A stretch of DNA of 30,717 nucleotides, from the NCBI GenBank assembly GCA_050743625.1, contig JBOGED010000152.1, positions 1-30,717 on the forward strand, written 5' to 3'. The DNA is from JBOGED01 sp050743625 (GTDB lineage Bacteria; Actinomycetota; Nitriliruptoria; Euzebyales; Egibacteraceae). The notes under the pieces were generated by a model, which was not told the DNA's origin, did no database searches, and worked only from the letters and a program-made list of their open reading frames with translations. Of the stretch, positions 7,862 to 16,900 are shown in pieces; position 1 is the first letter of the stretch; each line of letters opens with the position of its first letter. The translations under genes and the position numbers were made by a program.

Positions 7862-9035
7862 CCTCGGGCCGCTCCCTCAGCGGCTTAGAGGCAATCACCC
7901 CTGCCCTGCGGAGGTCGGCGATCTCCTCACCTGACAGGCCGGCCTCGGCGAGCACCGCGTCGGTGTCGGCGCCGGCCAGGGCCGGGGATCGGGGCAGTGA
8001 GGGTATGGTGCGGGAGAAGCGAGGTGCGGGGCTGGGTTGGACGACGCCGTCGATCTCGACGAAGGCGCGACGCGCGGTGAGCTGCTCATGGCGTGGGGCT
8101 TCCGTGAGGGACAGGACGGGCGCGACGCAGGCGTCGGATCCCGAGAAGATGCGCGCCCAGTCGTCGCGCGTCCGCCCCGCGAATACGCCGGTGAGCTGTT
8201 GCGTCAGCGCTGGCCAGCGGGTGCGGTCGTGCTGCGGCCAGTCAGTCGGGTCCAGCCCGAGCCTGGCGAGCATCTCCGTGTAGAAGGACGGCTCCAGTGC
8301 CCCCACGGCGATGAACCCGCCGTCGGCCGTCTGGTACGTCCGGTAGAAGGGAGCAGCGCCGTCGAGCAGGTTCTCCTCCCGCGCCTCGGTCCATCCCCCC
8401 ATCGACAGGAGGCCGTGGAACATGGCGGTTTGGAGGGCGGCGCCGTCGACCATCGCGGCGTCGATGACCTGCCCTCGCCCGGAGCGCTCGCGCTCCAGTA
8501 GCGCCGCGCAGACGCCAAATGCGAGCAGCATGCCGCCCCCACCGAAGTCGCCGACGTAGTTGAGCGGGACGGGTGGAGGGCGATCGGCGGGACCGATGGG
8601 GTAGAGCGCTCCGGCGACCGCGATGTAGTTGATGTCGTGGCCGGCCATCTTCGCCCACGGGCCGTCCTGTCCCCAGCCGGTCATCCGCCCGTAGACCAGG
8701 CGCGGGTTCCGCTGGAGGCACTCTTCTGGTCCTAGCCCCAGCCGCTCGGCCACACCGGGACGGAACCCTTCGATGAGCACGTCGCGGCCCTCCACCAGCC
8801 GCCTGACGACCTCGGCACCGCGCCGGTCCTTCAAGTCGACGGCCACGGACCGCCTCCCGCGCGCGAGCACGTCATGACCCGCCTCCGCGGACCGGATGGC
8901 CGCGTGCGGAGCAGGCCGTACTCGGTCGACGCGGACAACGTCGGCGCCCATGTCCGCGAGGAGCATCGCGGCGAATGGTCCAGGACCGATCGACGCGACC
9001 TCCAGTACCCGCACTCCCTCAAGTGGTCCGGTCAC
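7851..9035 (-). CDS. Alpha-methylacyl-CoA racemase-like CoA-transferase family III enzyme
   Basis: Family III (CaiB/BaiF) fold of about 394 residues. The pattern points to an alpha-methylacyl-CoA racemase rather than a CoA-transferase. His133-Asp134 (AGHDINY), Asp163 (NYVGDFGGGG) and Glu248 (GALEPSFY) correspond, at a constant offset of 7, to His126, Asp156 and Glu241 of the mycobacterial enzyme MCR. Racemases of this group interconvert (2R)- and (2S)-methylacyl-CoA so that branched-chain fatty acids or sterol side chains can enter beta-oxidation. The start is set at GTG 9035 because MTGPLEGVRVLEVASIGPGP then aligns with family N-termini. An in-frame ATG lies at 9062. A TTACTG box 7 nt before the GTG would give a leaderless transcript. 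Confidence 0.88.
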   Translation of the reverse strand: MTGPLEGVRVLEVASIGPGPFAAMLLADMGADVVRVDRVRPAPHAAIRSAEAGHDVLARGRRSVAVDLKDRRGAEVVRRLVEGRDVLIEGFRPGVAERLGLGPEECLQRNPRLVYGRMTGWGQDGPWAKMAGHDINYIAVAGALYPIGPADRPPPVPLNYVGDFGGGGMLLAFGVCAALLERERSGRGQVIDAAMVDGAALQTAMFHGLLSMGGWTEAREENLLDGAAPFYRTYQTADGGFIAVGALEPSFYTEMLARLGLDPTDWPQHDRTRWPALTQQLTGVFAGRTRDDWARIFSGSDACVAPVLSLTEAPRHEQLTARRAFVEIDGVVQPSPAPRFSRTIPSLPRSPALAGADTDAVLAEAGLSGEEIADLRRAGVIASKPLRERPEVSG

Positions 9036-9091
9036 GGGCACACAGTAACGGCCCCATGCCATACGGACACGGAGGCCGAACTGGCTTCCGA

Positions 9092-9097
9092 TAGGCT
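9092..9097 (+). promoter_or_regulatory. Possible -10 element giving a leaderless rodZ-like mRNA
   Basis: TAGGCT ends 8 nt before ATG 9106, so transcription would start at or within 2 nt of the start codon. No Shine-Dalgarno sequence is visible and no strong -35 was found. Confidence 0.35.
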
Positions 9098-9105
9098 ATG
9101 TGCCC

Positions 9106-9921
9106 ATGGCCACCGGTATCGGGGACACGCTGCGGACGGCGCGCCGTCAGCAGGGACGGACTCTCGCCGATGCGTCCGCCGAGACCTGCGTCCGCGAGAC
9201 GTATCTCGCGGCGCTGGAGGAGGAGGAGTTCTCCGCTGTTGGCGGCCATGTCTATGTCAAGGGGTTCATCAAGAGCTATGCCCGCTACCTCGGCGTCGAC
9301 CCGGATCCGCTGCTCGACCAGTTCCGAGCCGAGCATGAGCGCCCGGAGGACTGTGCGACCTTCGCGCAGCAGCCGCTTCCCCCTGTCGGTCCCGTCGGGC
9401 CTATGGGACCGATGGGCGAGCGGCAGCCGCCGCCGCGGGTGGTGGTAATTGGCGGGATCGTGCTGGGGATCCTGGTCGCGCTGGGCATAATCGGGTTGCT
9501 CGGAGGCGGCGAGCAGGAACCCGCGTCGCTCGCGCCGGAACCGGTCGACGCCCCCGGCGAAGCAGGCGCGTCGGCCCCGAACGTCACGCCGAGTGAGTTC
9601 CAAACCTTGCCGGCTCCCGTCGAGTCCGAGGTCGTGCCGTTCGAGGATATCGTCGTACAGCTCAGGGTCACGAGCGGGGAGTCGTACATCCGCACCGACG
9701 CGGGCCAGCCGCAGGTCGAGGGGGTGAAGGAAGCCGGCTTCATCGAGACATTCCGCAACGGGAGCGCGGACCAGGTGCGCTTCAGGATCGGCGACGCGTC
9801 ACGGGTCCAACTCGTGGTCAACGGACGGGAACTGGGGCAGCTGGGCGGCCGCGGGGATGTCGTCGACGTGACCTGCGAGGTCGGGGAGATCGCGTGCGAC
9901 ATCAGCAACAGGGCCCGGTAG
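9106..9921 (+). CDS. RodZ-like helix-turn-helix membrane protein
   Basis: A 271-residue bitopic protein. An N-terminal Xre-type helix-turn-helix domain at about residues 1-75 (GIGDTLRTARRQQGRTLADASAETCVRETYLAALEEEEFSAVGGHVYVKGFIKSYARYLGVDPDPLL) is followed by a short Pro-Val/Met-Gly-rich linker. One transmembrane helix comes next (VVVIGGIVLGILVALGIIGLLGG), then an acidic linker and a C-terminal DUF4115-type beta domain ending in CEVGEIACDISNRAR. RodZ proteins link MreB or the cytoskeleton to the cell-wall machinery, and the actinobacterial relatives are less well understood. ATG 9106 is preferred to GTG 9100. The stop overlaps the rimO start by one base. Confidence 0.85.
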   Translation: MATGIGDTLRTARRQQGRTLADASAETCVRETYLAALEEEEFSAVGGHVYVKGFIKSYARYLGVDPDPLLDQFRAEHERPEDCATFAQQPLPPVGPVGPMGPMGERQPPPRVVVIGGIVLGILVALGIIGLLGGGEQEPASLAPEPVDAPGEAGASAPNVTPSEFQTLPAPVESEVVPFEDIVVQLRVTSGESYIRTDAGQPQVEGVKEAGFIETFRNGSADQVRFRIGDASRVQLVVNGRELGQLGGRGDVVDVTCEVGEIACDISNRAR

Positions 9922-11282
9922 TGGGCTCATCCGTCGCGATCATCACGCTGGGGTGCGGTCGCAACGAGGTCGACAGCGATCAGGTGGGCGGGACCCTCCA
10001 GGCGCGCGGATTCCAGCTCGTCACCGACCCGTCGCGAGCCGACTGCGTGCTCGTCAATACGTGCACCTTCATCGAGCCCGCCCGCGAAGAGTCGATCGAT
10101 GTCATTGTCGACGCCTGCGACCTAGGTCGACCGGTGCTTGTGATCGGGTGCATGGCGCAGCGGTACGGCGACGAGCTGGCCCAGGCACTACCGGAGGCCG
10201 CCGGGGTCGTGGGCTTCGCCGACTACCCTCGCCTCCCCGAGATCGTCGCCCGGCTTGTCGGAGCCGATGTCCCAAGGCCGGCGTTGCCGCTGCTGCCCGC
10301 CCCGGAGGCTGGGCACGAGCCTCAGCACGAGCGCCCGCCGACCGCGGCCTTTCCCGTCAGGACCTCACCGCGCGGGCCATGGGCGTACCTCAAGATCGCG
10401 GGAGGCTGTGACCGGATATGCACGTTCTGCACGATCCCGTCATTCCGCGGGCGGTTCCAGTCCCGGACTCTCGACGAGCTTGAGGTCGAGGCTCGTTGGC
10501 TGGTAGCCCACGGTGTGAGAGAGCTGGTGTGTGTGAGCGAGAACACCACCAGCTGGGGTAAGGATCTTCCCGGAGGGAGGCGCAGCCAGGCAGACCTTAT
10601 CCGGATGTTCGAGCGCGTCGAGGGATTAGCCCGCGTCCGGCTGCTGTACCTGCAGCCCGCGGAGCTGACCGACGTCTTGCTCGACGCGATGGCCGAGAGC
10701 GCTGTCGTGGCCGGCTACTACGACCTGTCGCTCCAGCACGCCTCCGGGCCGGTGCTCCGGCGCATGGCGCGGTCAGGTGACGCCGAGCGGTTCGCCGAGC
10801 TCGTCGCGGCCATCCGGAGGCGAGATCCCGACGCGGTCTTTCGATCGTCGTTCATCACGGGCTTCCCCGGCGAGACAGAGGCCGATGTCACGTTACTCGA
10901 GGAATTCCTCGTGAGGGCACGCTTGGACTGGGCGGGCTTCTTTACCTTCTCTCGCGAAGAGGGAACACCCTCAGCGGAGTTTCCCGACCAGGTCGACCCT
11001 GCGGAGGCGAGGGCTCGCCGCGACCGGCTTGTCGCCGTGCAAGAGCTGGTGGCCGAGGAGTGCGCGGAGCGGTTCGTGGGGCGTGAGCTGGACGTCTTAG
11101 TCGAGGAGTTCGACCACCAAGGCGCCGTGGGACGTTCGTTCCGTGAGGGCCCGGAGACGGATGGGGAGGTGCGGCTCCCTGGGTGCTACCCGCCTGTAGG
11201 GCGGATGGCCAGCGTCCGGATCGAGGCCACGGACGGAGTCGACCTCGTCGGCGCGCCCGTGCTCGCCCCTACGCGCAGGTGA
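9921..11282 (+). CDS. rimO: Ribosomal protein uS12 methylthiotransferase RimO
   Basis: A radical-SAM enzyme that methylthiolates an aspartate of ribosomal protein S12. The N-terminal MTTase domain has the three cluster cysteines Cys12 (TLGCGRNEVDSD), Cys48 (NTCTFIEPA) and Cys77 (IGCMAQRY). The radical-SAM CxxxCxxC is Cys163/167/170 (GCDRICTFC), followed by IPSFRGRFQSR. A C-terminal TRAM-like segment (FVGRELDVLVEEFD ... GCYPPVGRMASVRIEATDGVDLVG) completes the protein. NEVDS and the SFRGRFQSR loop favour RimO over MiaB, and a distinct MiaB is encoded at 19308. GTG 9921 overlaps the preceding TAG. An in-frame GTG at 9894 would overlap the upstream gene by 28 nt and seems less likely. Confidence 0.92.
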   Translation: MGSSVAIITLGCGRNEVDSDQVGGTLQARGFQLVTDPSRADCVLVNTCTFIEPAREESIDVIVDACDLGRPVLVIGCMAQRYGDELAQALPEAAGVVGFADYPRLPEIVARLVGADVPRPALPLLPAPEAGHEPQHERPPTAAFPVRTSPRGPWAYLKIAGGCDRICTFCTIPSFRGRFQSRTLDELEVEARWLVAHGVRELVCVSENTTSWGKDLPGGRRSQADLIRMFERVEGLARVRLLYLQPAELTDVLLDAMAESAVVAGYYDLSLQHASGPVLRRMARSGDAERFAELVAAIRRRDPDAVFRSSFITGFPGETEADVTLLEEFLVRARLDWAGFFTFSREEGTPSAEFPDQVDPAEARARRDRLVAVQELVAEECAERFVGRELDVLVEEFDHQGAVGRSFREGPETDGEVRLPGCYPPVGRMASVRIEATDGVDLVGAPVLAPTRR

Positions 11283-11288
11283 GCGCCC

Positions 11289-11852
11289 GTGAGTCCTACC
11301 GGGCCGGTTGACTCGGCGGATACAGCCCTTATCACCTGGGCGAATGCGCTCACGTTGCTGCGCGCGGCGCTTGCCCCCATCGTGGTCCTGCTGCTGCTGA
11401 ACCAGGGAGCCTCAACCCGGTGGTGGGCGTTCGGTCTGTTCCTGTTCGCCGCCTCGACCGATTCGGTGGACGGGTGGGTCGCGCGCCGGTCGAAGATCAG
11501 CCGGTGGGGACAGCTTGCGGACCCCGCCGCGGACAAGGCCCTCATCGTCACCTCCTTGGCCGCGCTCGCTGCCCTTGGGGAGCTTCCGTGGTGGGCGGTC
11601 ATCGTGATCGTGGTAAGGGAGATCGCCGTGTCCGCGCAGCGGTGGGTGCTCTCCCGCCGCGGGCGGGTGTTGCCCGCGAGCCTGCTCGGCAAGGCGAAAA
11701 CGGTCACACAGATCGTCGCGGTCACGCTCTACCTCCTGCCCGGGTTGCCGTCGCGCCTGCGCGCGTCGGGTTTGGCCGTCGCGGTGTTGCTCACGCTCGT
11801 GAGCGGTATGGAGTACGTGTTGAGAGGAGAGAGGCTGTCCCGTGCAGGCTGA
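11289..11852 (+). CDS. pgsA: CDP-diacylglycerol-glycerol-3-phosphate 3-phosphatidyltransferase family
   Basis: Integral membrane CDP-alcohol phosphatidyltransferase of 187 residues, the size of PgsA. The catalytic signature is seen as Asp58-x2-Asp61-Gly62-x2-Ala65-Arg66-x7-Gly74-x3-Asp78-x3-Asp82 in a STDSVDGWVARRSK context; these Asp residues bind Mg2+ and catalyse headgroup transfer. Several hydrophobic helices surround it. The reaction makes phosphatidylglycerophosphate, the precursor of phosphatidylglycerol and cardiolipin. The gene order rimO-pgsA-cinA supports PgsA over other headgroup transferases. GTG 11289 lies 7 nt after rimO, and the 3' end overlaps cinA by 11 nt. Confidence 0.88.
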   Translation: MSPTGPVDSADTALITWANALTLLRAALAPIVVLLLLNQGASTRWWAFGLFLFAASTDSVDGWVARRSKISRWGQLADPAADKALIVTSLAALAALGELPWWAVIVIVVREIAVSAQRWVLSRRGRVLPASLLGKAKTVTQIVAVTLYLLPGLPSRLRASGLAVAVLLTLVSGMEYVLRGERLSRAG

Positions 11853-13092
11853 GCTGGTCGCCGTCGGCTCCGAGCTGCTGCTCGGAGAGGGCATCGACAC
11901 GAACTCCGCATGGATCTCCCAGCGCCTCGCCGAGATCGGCGTCGACGTGTACCGCCACACCACCGTCGGTGACAACTCGGCGCGGATCCTGCGGGTGCTC
12001 CGGGGTGCCTGCGATCGCGCGGATGTCGTGATCGTCACCGGGGGGCTCGGGCCGACGCACGACGACCTCACCAGGGTGGTCGTCGCGAAGCTGGCTGGAG
12101 TGGAGCTGAAGCGCCACGAGGATCTGGCGGACGGTATCCGCCTGTATTTCGCTGAACGCGGCCTCCAGATGCCTGAGAGCAACCTGGTCCAAGCCGACGT
12201 GCCCGAGGGCGCCCGGGTCCTGGAGCCCGTGGGGACAGCGCCAGGCTTGGCCGTGGAGGTCGGCTCCGCGACGGTGTACTGCGTGCCTGGGGTGCCGCGC
12301 GAGATGGAGGCCATGGTCGCCCGCGATGTCATCCCCGATCTGATGCGACGCGCGGACCTCGCGGCCACGATCTCTCGCGTCGTGCGCACCGCGGGAATGT
12401 CGGAAAGCGGGGTGGCCGAGCGGATCGGGGAGGTGGTCGACGAGCTGGAGGAGGTCGGGAACCCGACGGTCGCGCTGCTCGCTTCACGCGGCGAGACCCG
12501 CGTGCGCGTGACCGCCAAAGCGGTCTCGCCTGCGGCCGCGCTCGTGCTCCTCGACCCCGTCGTCGAGCGCCTCATCGGCTTGTTGGGTACCGGCGTGGTC
12601 GGAGTCGACGACGAGGGCGTCGAGGCCGCGATCGGCCGGCAGCTGCGCCGCCTTGGATGGACGCTCGCCGTGGCGGAGTCGATCACCGGCGGCGGTGTCG
12701 CCTCGCGTATCGTGAGCGAGCCCGGGTCGAGCGACTGGTTCCGTGGCGGCTTGGTGACGTACGCGACACCGGTGAAGGTCTCGCTCGCCGGCGTCGATCC
12801 CGACGTGCTCGAGCGAGACGGGCCAGTCGCCGAGTCCACCGCCGGCCAGCTCGCCGTGGGCGCCGCCGAGCGGCTCGGCACGGACGTAGGGCTCGGCGTG
12901 GTCGGCGTCGCGGGACCGACCGGCCAAGGCGGCCGAGACATCGGTACCTGCTGCCTCGGCGTCGTGATGCCCGGCGAGCGCGTCCGCACCCGCACCGTGC
13001 ACCTACCTGGTCGGACGCGCAGCGACGTGCAGGAATTCGCCGCGAGCGCCGCCCTGGACTACCTACGCCGCCGCCTCGCCGAGCACGCCTGA
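11842..13092 (+). CDS. cinA: CinA family protein (nicotinamide-nucleotide amidase)
   Basis: A two-domain protein of 416 residues. The N-terminal molybdopterin-binding-like (MoCF) domain spans about 1-170, with AELVAVGSELLLGEGIDTNSAWI, VIVTGGLGPTHDDLT and VYCVPGVPREMEAM. The C-terminal CinA domain spans about 255-416, with LAVAESITGGGVASRIVSEPGSSDWFRGGLVTYATPVK and GVAGPTGQGG. CinA hydrolyses nicotinamide mononucleotide (pyridine nucleotide salvage) and/or ADP-ribose, and is often co-transcribed with recA and competence or repair genes. Here it precedes thpR and recA, a common arrangement. It starts at GTG 11842 inside the pgsA 3' end. A tandem 10-bp repeat (CTGACCCCGC twice) overlaps and follows its stop. 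Confidence 0.93.
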   Translation: MQAELVAVGSELLLGEGIDTNSAWISQRLAEIGVDVYRHTTVGDNSARILRVLRGACDRADVVIVTGGLGPTHDDLTRVVVAKLAGVELKRHEDLADGIRLYFAERGLQMPESNLVQADVPEGARVLEPVGTAPGLAVEVGSATVYCVPGVPREMEAMVARDVIPDLMRRADLAATISRVVRTAGMSESGVAERIGEVVDELEEVGNPTVALLASRGETRVRVTAKAVSPAAALVLLDPVVERLIGLLGTGVVGVDDEGVEAAIGRQLRRLGWTLAVAESITGGGVASRIVSEPGSSDWFRGGLVTYATPVKVSLAGVDPDVLERDGPVAESTAGQLAVGAAERLGTDVGLGVVGVAGPTGQGGRDIGTCCLGVVMPGERVRTRTVHLPGRTRSDVQEFAASAALDYLRRRLAEHA

Positions 13093-13194
13093 CCCCGCCT
13101 GACCCCGCCCGGCTTGTGACCCGTCCCCCACTGCCCGTGAACGCATACCCGCCCGCCCAATTCCTGCACAGTACGGCTCGTGGAGCGGTGGAAG

Positions 13195-13782
13195 ATGAAT
13201 GCTCAGCCGATGCCGGGCGGTAGCGGGTCGAGCGTGCGGCTCTTCGTGGCCATCGGTGTGCCAGAGATGGTGCGGGAGGAGGTCGGCGAGGCGCTCGCGC
13301 CGCTGCGATCCCTTGGCCCGGATGTGCGCTGGACGGACCCTGCCGGGTGGCACCTGACGGTGGCGTTTCTCGGCAACACCGATGTGGCCCTCGTTGAGCC
13401 CCTGACCGCGGGTCTTCGGCGAGCCACGTCGGGGTTCACACCGTTCTCGGTTCGGCTCCGGTCCTCAGCCGCGCGCGCCCATAGGTCGGGTGTGCTGTGG
13501 ATCGAGCTCGCACCGTCCGAGCCGTTGTCGATGGTGGCGGCAGCCGTCCGTACGGTGCTCCACACGCTTGGGGTACCTGGGGAAGATCGTGACTTCCGCC
13601 CTCACCTCACCCTCGCGCGCGCCCGTGCGCGCCTGTCCATCCCCCGCTCGCTCGCGGACGCCTACTCGGGGCCGGCGTCCACCTGGACAGTTCCTGGCCT
13701 CGAGCTTGTGCGCTCTCATCTGGGCCGGACGGGAGCACGGTACGAGGCCGTAGCCACGTTCCCGTTTCAGGCGGACGTGTGA
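13195..13782 (+). CDS. thpR: RNA 2',3'-cyclic phosphodiesterase (2H family)
   Basis: A 195-residue 2H phosphoesterase (formerly LigT-like). Two HxTx catalytic motifs are intact: His53-Leu-Thr55-Val (GWHLTVAFLG) and His137-Leu-Thr139-Leu (RPHLTLARAR). The enzyme hydrolyses RNA ends with 2',3'-cyclic phosphate to 2'-phosphates and can ligate tRNA halves in vitro. ATG 13195 follows a purine-rich GGAGCGGTGGAAG; an in-frame GTG lies at 13180. It sits between cinA and recA, a frequent neighbourhood for this gene. Confidence 0.9.
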   Translation: MNAQPMPGGSGSSVRLFVAIGVPEMVREEVGEALAPLRSLGPDVRWTDPAGWHLTVAFLGNTDVALVEPLTAGLRRATSGFTPFSVRLRSSAARAHRSGVLWIELAPSEPLSMVAAAVRTVLHTLGVPGEDRDFRPHLTLARARARLSIPRSLADAYSGPASTWTVPGLELVRSHLGRTGARYEAVATFPFQADV

Positions 13783-13813
13783 TCGCGGGCATATCCGCCT
13801 GGTCTTGCACCAA

Positions 13814-13832
13814 TTCCCCCTGAGGTGGGGAA
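13814..13832. repeat. Short hairpin between thpR and recA
   Basis: TTCCCC (13814-13819) and GGGGAA (13827-13832) form a perfect 6-bp stem with a 7-nt loop, 32 nt after the thpR stop and 12 nt before the SOS box. It may end thpR transcription, but no T-run follows. Confidence 0.35.
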
Positions 13833-13844
13833 GATTTGCGGTTC

Positions 13845-13858
13845 CGAACGTACGTTCT
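13845..13858 (+). promoter_or_regulatory. LexA (SOS) box upstream of recA
   Basis: CGAACGTACGTTCT matches the Gram-positive/actinobacterial SOS consensus CGAAC-RNRY-GTTYG at all but the last base. It lies 95 nt upstream of the chosen recA start. A possible -10 TAAGGT follows at 13861-13866; TTGCGG at 13836-13841 is a weak -35 with a long 19-bp spacer. LexA encoded at 24648-25280 is the expected repressor. Confidence 0.85.
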
Positions 13859-13953
13859 GCTAAGGTTGTCCCTGCGTCACCTGATCCATCCGCTTGTCAC
13901 AGCCGGCGGTTACGGTGGCCTTCAGAATTGAGACCGTGACTAAGGAGCACGCC

Positions 13954-16900
13954 GTGGAGCGCGACAAGGCCCTTCAGATGGCCCTCGGCCAGATCGAGAA
14001 GCAATTCGGCAAGGGCGCGGTCATGCGCATGGGCGACGAGTCCAGAGTCAAGGTCGCCGTCATCCCCACGGGCGCCCTCGCCCTCGACATCGCCCTCGGC
14101 GTGGGGGGCCTGCCCCGAGGCCGTGTCGTGGAGATATACGGGCCCGAGTCGAGCGGGAAGTGCCTGACCGCCGACAGCCATATCTGGACCGACCGTGGGC
14201 TGGAGACCGTTGCCGAGCTGTTCACCCGCTGTGGGCTGGAGGCGAGCTGTACCTCTCGCGTTACCGATGTCTCCGCCCTCGGAGTACGCGTGGTCAACGA
14301 GGGTGGTCAGCTCGAGACGTTAGCGGCGTTGACGCACAACAACCGAAGGCCAGTCCTCCGGATCCGGTTGAAGTCCGGCCGAACGCTGGATGTCACTCAT
14401 AACCACCCGTTGCGGGTCGTGAGTGAACTCGGGTTCATCGTATGGCGAACTGCGGGGGACATCGCTCCTGGTGACACCGTGGTCTCAGCGGCGTTCGGGG
14501 CTGTCGAGGTCGCGGGGGGTGACGGGATCAGCGAAGACGAGGCTGTCCTGATCGGATATCTCACCGCCGAAGGTTCCCTCTCATACCGTTCCGCGATTCG
14601 CTTCACGAACTGGGATCCAGAGGTCGGTGGAGAGTTCACCAAGTTGATGGAGCAGCTCTTTGGCGCGTCCGTGCGGTGCTACTACGGCAAAGAATACGCC
14701 GTGCAAGGCACGCAGCTTCGTTCGCGGTTTGCCGACCAGTACGGGCTCGACTACGTCACCGCGCACGGTAAGACCGTTCCTCATTGCATCCGGACCGGTG
14801 GTCAAAAGATCCAGCGAGCATTTCTCTCCGCGTTGTTCGAGGGCGACGGATGGATCGACAAGAGCTCAACGATCGGTCTCGGTAGTGCCTCGGAGCAGCT
14901 GGCTCGCGAGGTCCAGCTCCTCCTCTATGGGTTTGGGATTCCCGCAACGGTGTCGTCGAAATTCAATAAGACGTACCAGCGCGATTACTGGACGGTGACG
15001 ATCAACCCGGGGACGGCGCACCGCTTCCTAGAAGAAATAGGATTTCGTTCAACCCGCAGGAGGGCGCAGGTCGAGGCGAACTTTCGCCGATCTGATCGCG
15101 ATCCTCAGTTCGAGAATATTCCCCACCTCGCGGGACTGTTGCAGGCGCTGCGGGATGACATCGGTGGAAGCCGTGAATTCGATCGGATCGCCGGCGATGT
15201 ATTCCGCAAAGAACTCAACCTCGCCTGTTCGCGCCGGCGGCTCGCCAAGATCGTCGAATGGGTGGAGCGGCATGAGACGTCGCTGCCGTCGACCAGCCGG
15301 ACCCTTCTTGGCTACCTGCGTACGCTGGCGCAGCATCGCTACACGTTCGAGCGCGTCGAGGCCGTAGAGGATGGTGGCTTGCAGCCGACGTTCGACGTTG
15401 TCCTTCCTGAGACTCACAGCTTCCTCGCGAACGGGATCCTCTCGCACAACACCACGGTGGCGTTGCATGCGATCGCCGAGGCTCAAAAGGCGGGGGGGAT
15501 CGCCGCGTTCATCGATGCGGAGCATGCGCTCGACCCGAACTATGCGGCCGCGCTTGGCGTTGACATGGAAGCGCTGCTCGTCTCTCAACCGGATACGGGT
15601 GAGCAGGCGCTTGAGATCACCGACATGCTGGTCCGTTCGGGAGCTGTCGATATCGTGGTGATCGACTCGGTCGCCGCGCTGACCCCGCGTGCCGAGCTCG
15701 AAGGCGATATGGGAGACACCCACGTCGGCCTGCAGGCCCGGCTCATGAGCCAGGCGTTGCGAAAGCTTGCGGGAACGCTGAACCGCTCGCGCACCTGCTG
15801 CGTGTTCATCAACCAGCTGCGTGAGAAGGTCGGTGTCATGTTCGGCTCGCCCGAGGTGACTCCCGGTGGCCGGGCGCTGAAGTTCTACTCCTCAGTGCGA
15901 CTCGACGTCCGCAGGATCGAATCGCTGAAGGACGGCACCGATTTCGTCGGCAACCGCGTGCGAGTTAAGGTAGTAAAGAACAAGTGCATCGCCGAGGGAA
16001 CGCGCGTGTTCGACCCCTTAACGGGTCTGACGCACCACATTGAGGACATTTTTGATCAGGGAGAGGGCACTGCGGTATGGGCGGTGGACAAGCGAGGCGA
16101 GTTCCACATCACCCGGATCGGTGCTCGCTTTGATCAGGGCTCGCAGGACGTAATTGGCATCAACTTACGCGATGGCACCACGCTGTGGGTGACTCCAGAT
16201 CATCACGTCTTCACCGAGCTTGGTTGGCGGGCAGCGGGAGAGCTAAGCGTAGGCGATCGCGTCGCGCGCCCACGGCACGTAGGCGGGTTCGGTGCGCATG
16301 AACCCGTTCCTCCCGCTCACGCCCGCCTCATCGGTTACTTGATCGGGGATGGGTATGTCGGCGGCAAGACACCTATCTCGTTCATCAACGCTGAAGAGGC
16401 CCTTCAGGAGGATGCCCGCCGCATCGCCTCCGAACTCGGATGCGATGCCCATCCCAAGGCAGATGGCATATACGTATCCTTCTCTCACCGACCGGGGGAG
16501 CCGAACGGGGTGCTTGCGCTTGCCCGTTGGGCGGGGATCTGGGGCCACCTCGCGCCGGAGAAGCGGATCCCACCCGCTTTCTTCGATCCTGAGGCTTCCG
16601 CTGATGTCGTGGGCAATCTCCTGATGGGTATTTGGGAATCTGATGGATGGCTTAGCCGCGAACAGACTGGAGGTATCCGTTGTGGATTTGTCACAACTTC
16701 TGAACAGCTCGCGTGGCAGATCCATTATCTGTTACTGCGATGGGGCATCGGGAGCTCGGTGCAAGTTCATCAGCCTGGTTCGAGGCGAAGCTTGATCGAG
16801 GGCCGCCGGGTGGAGGGAAAGCGCCCTTGTTGGCAGGTTCGAGTGAGCGGCATCGACAACGTTCAGCGCTTTGCGGATGTGCTGCCCATGTGGGGCCCCA

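Noticed and set aside
11412..12995. A 527-aa minus-strand open frame opposite pgsA and cinA
   Set aside because: Ser/Thr/Arg-rich composition and no motifs; it is the antisense shadow of two well-supported genes.
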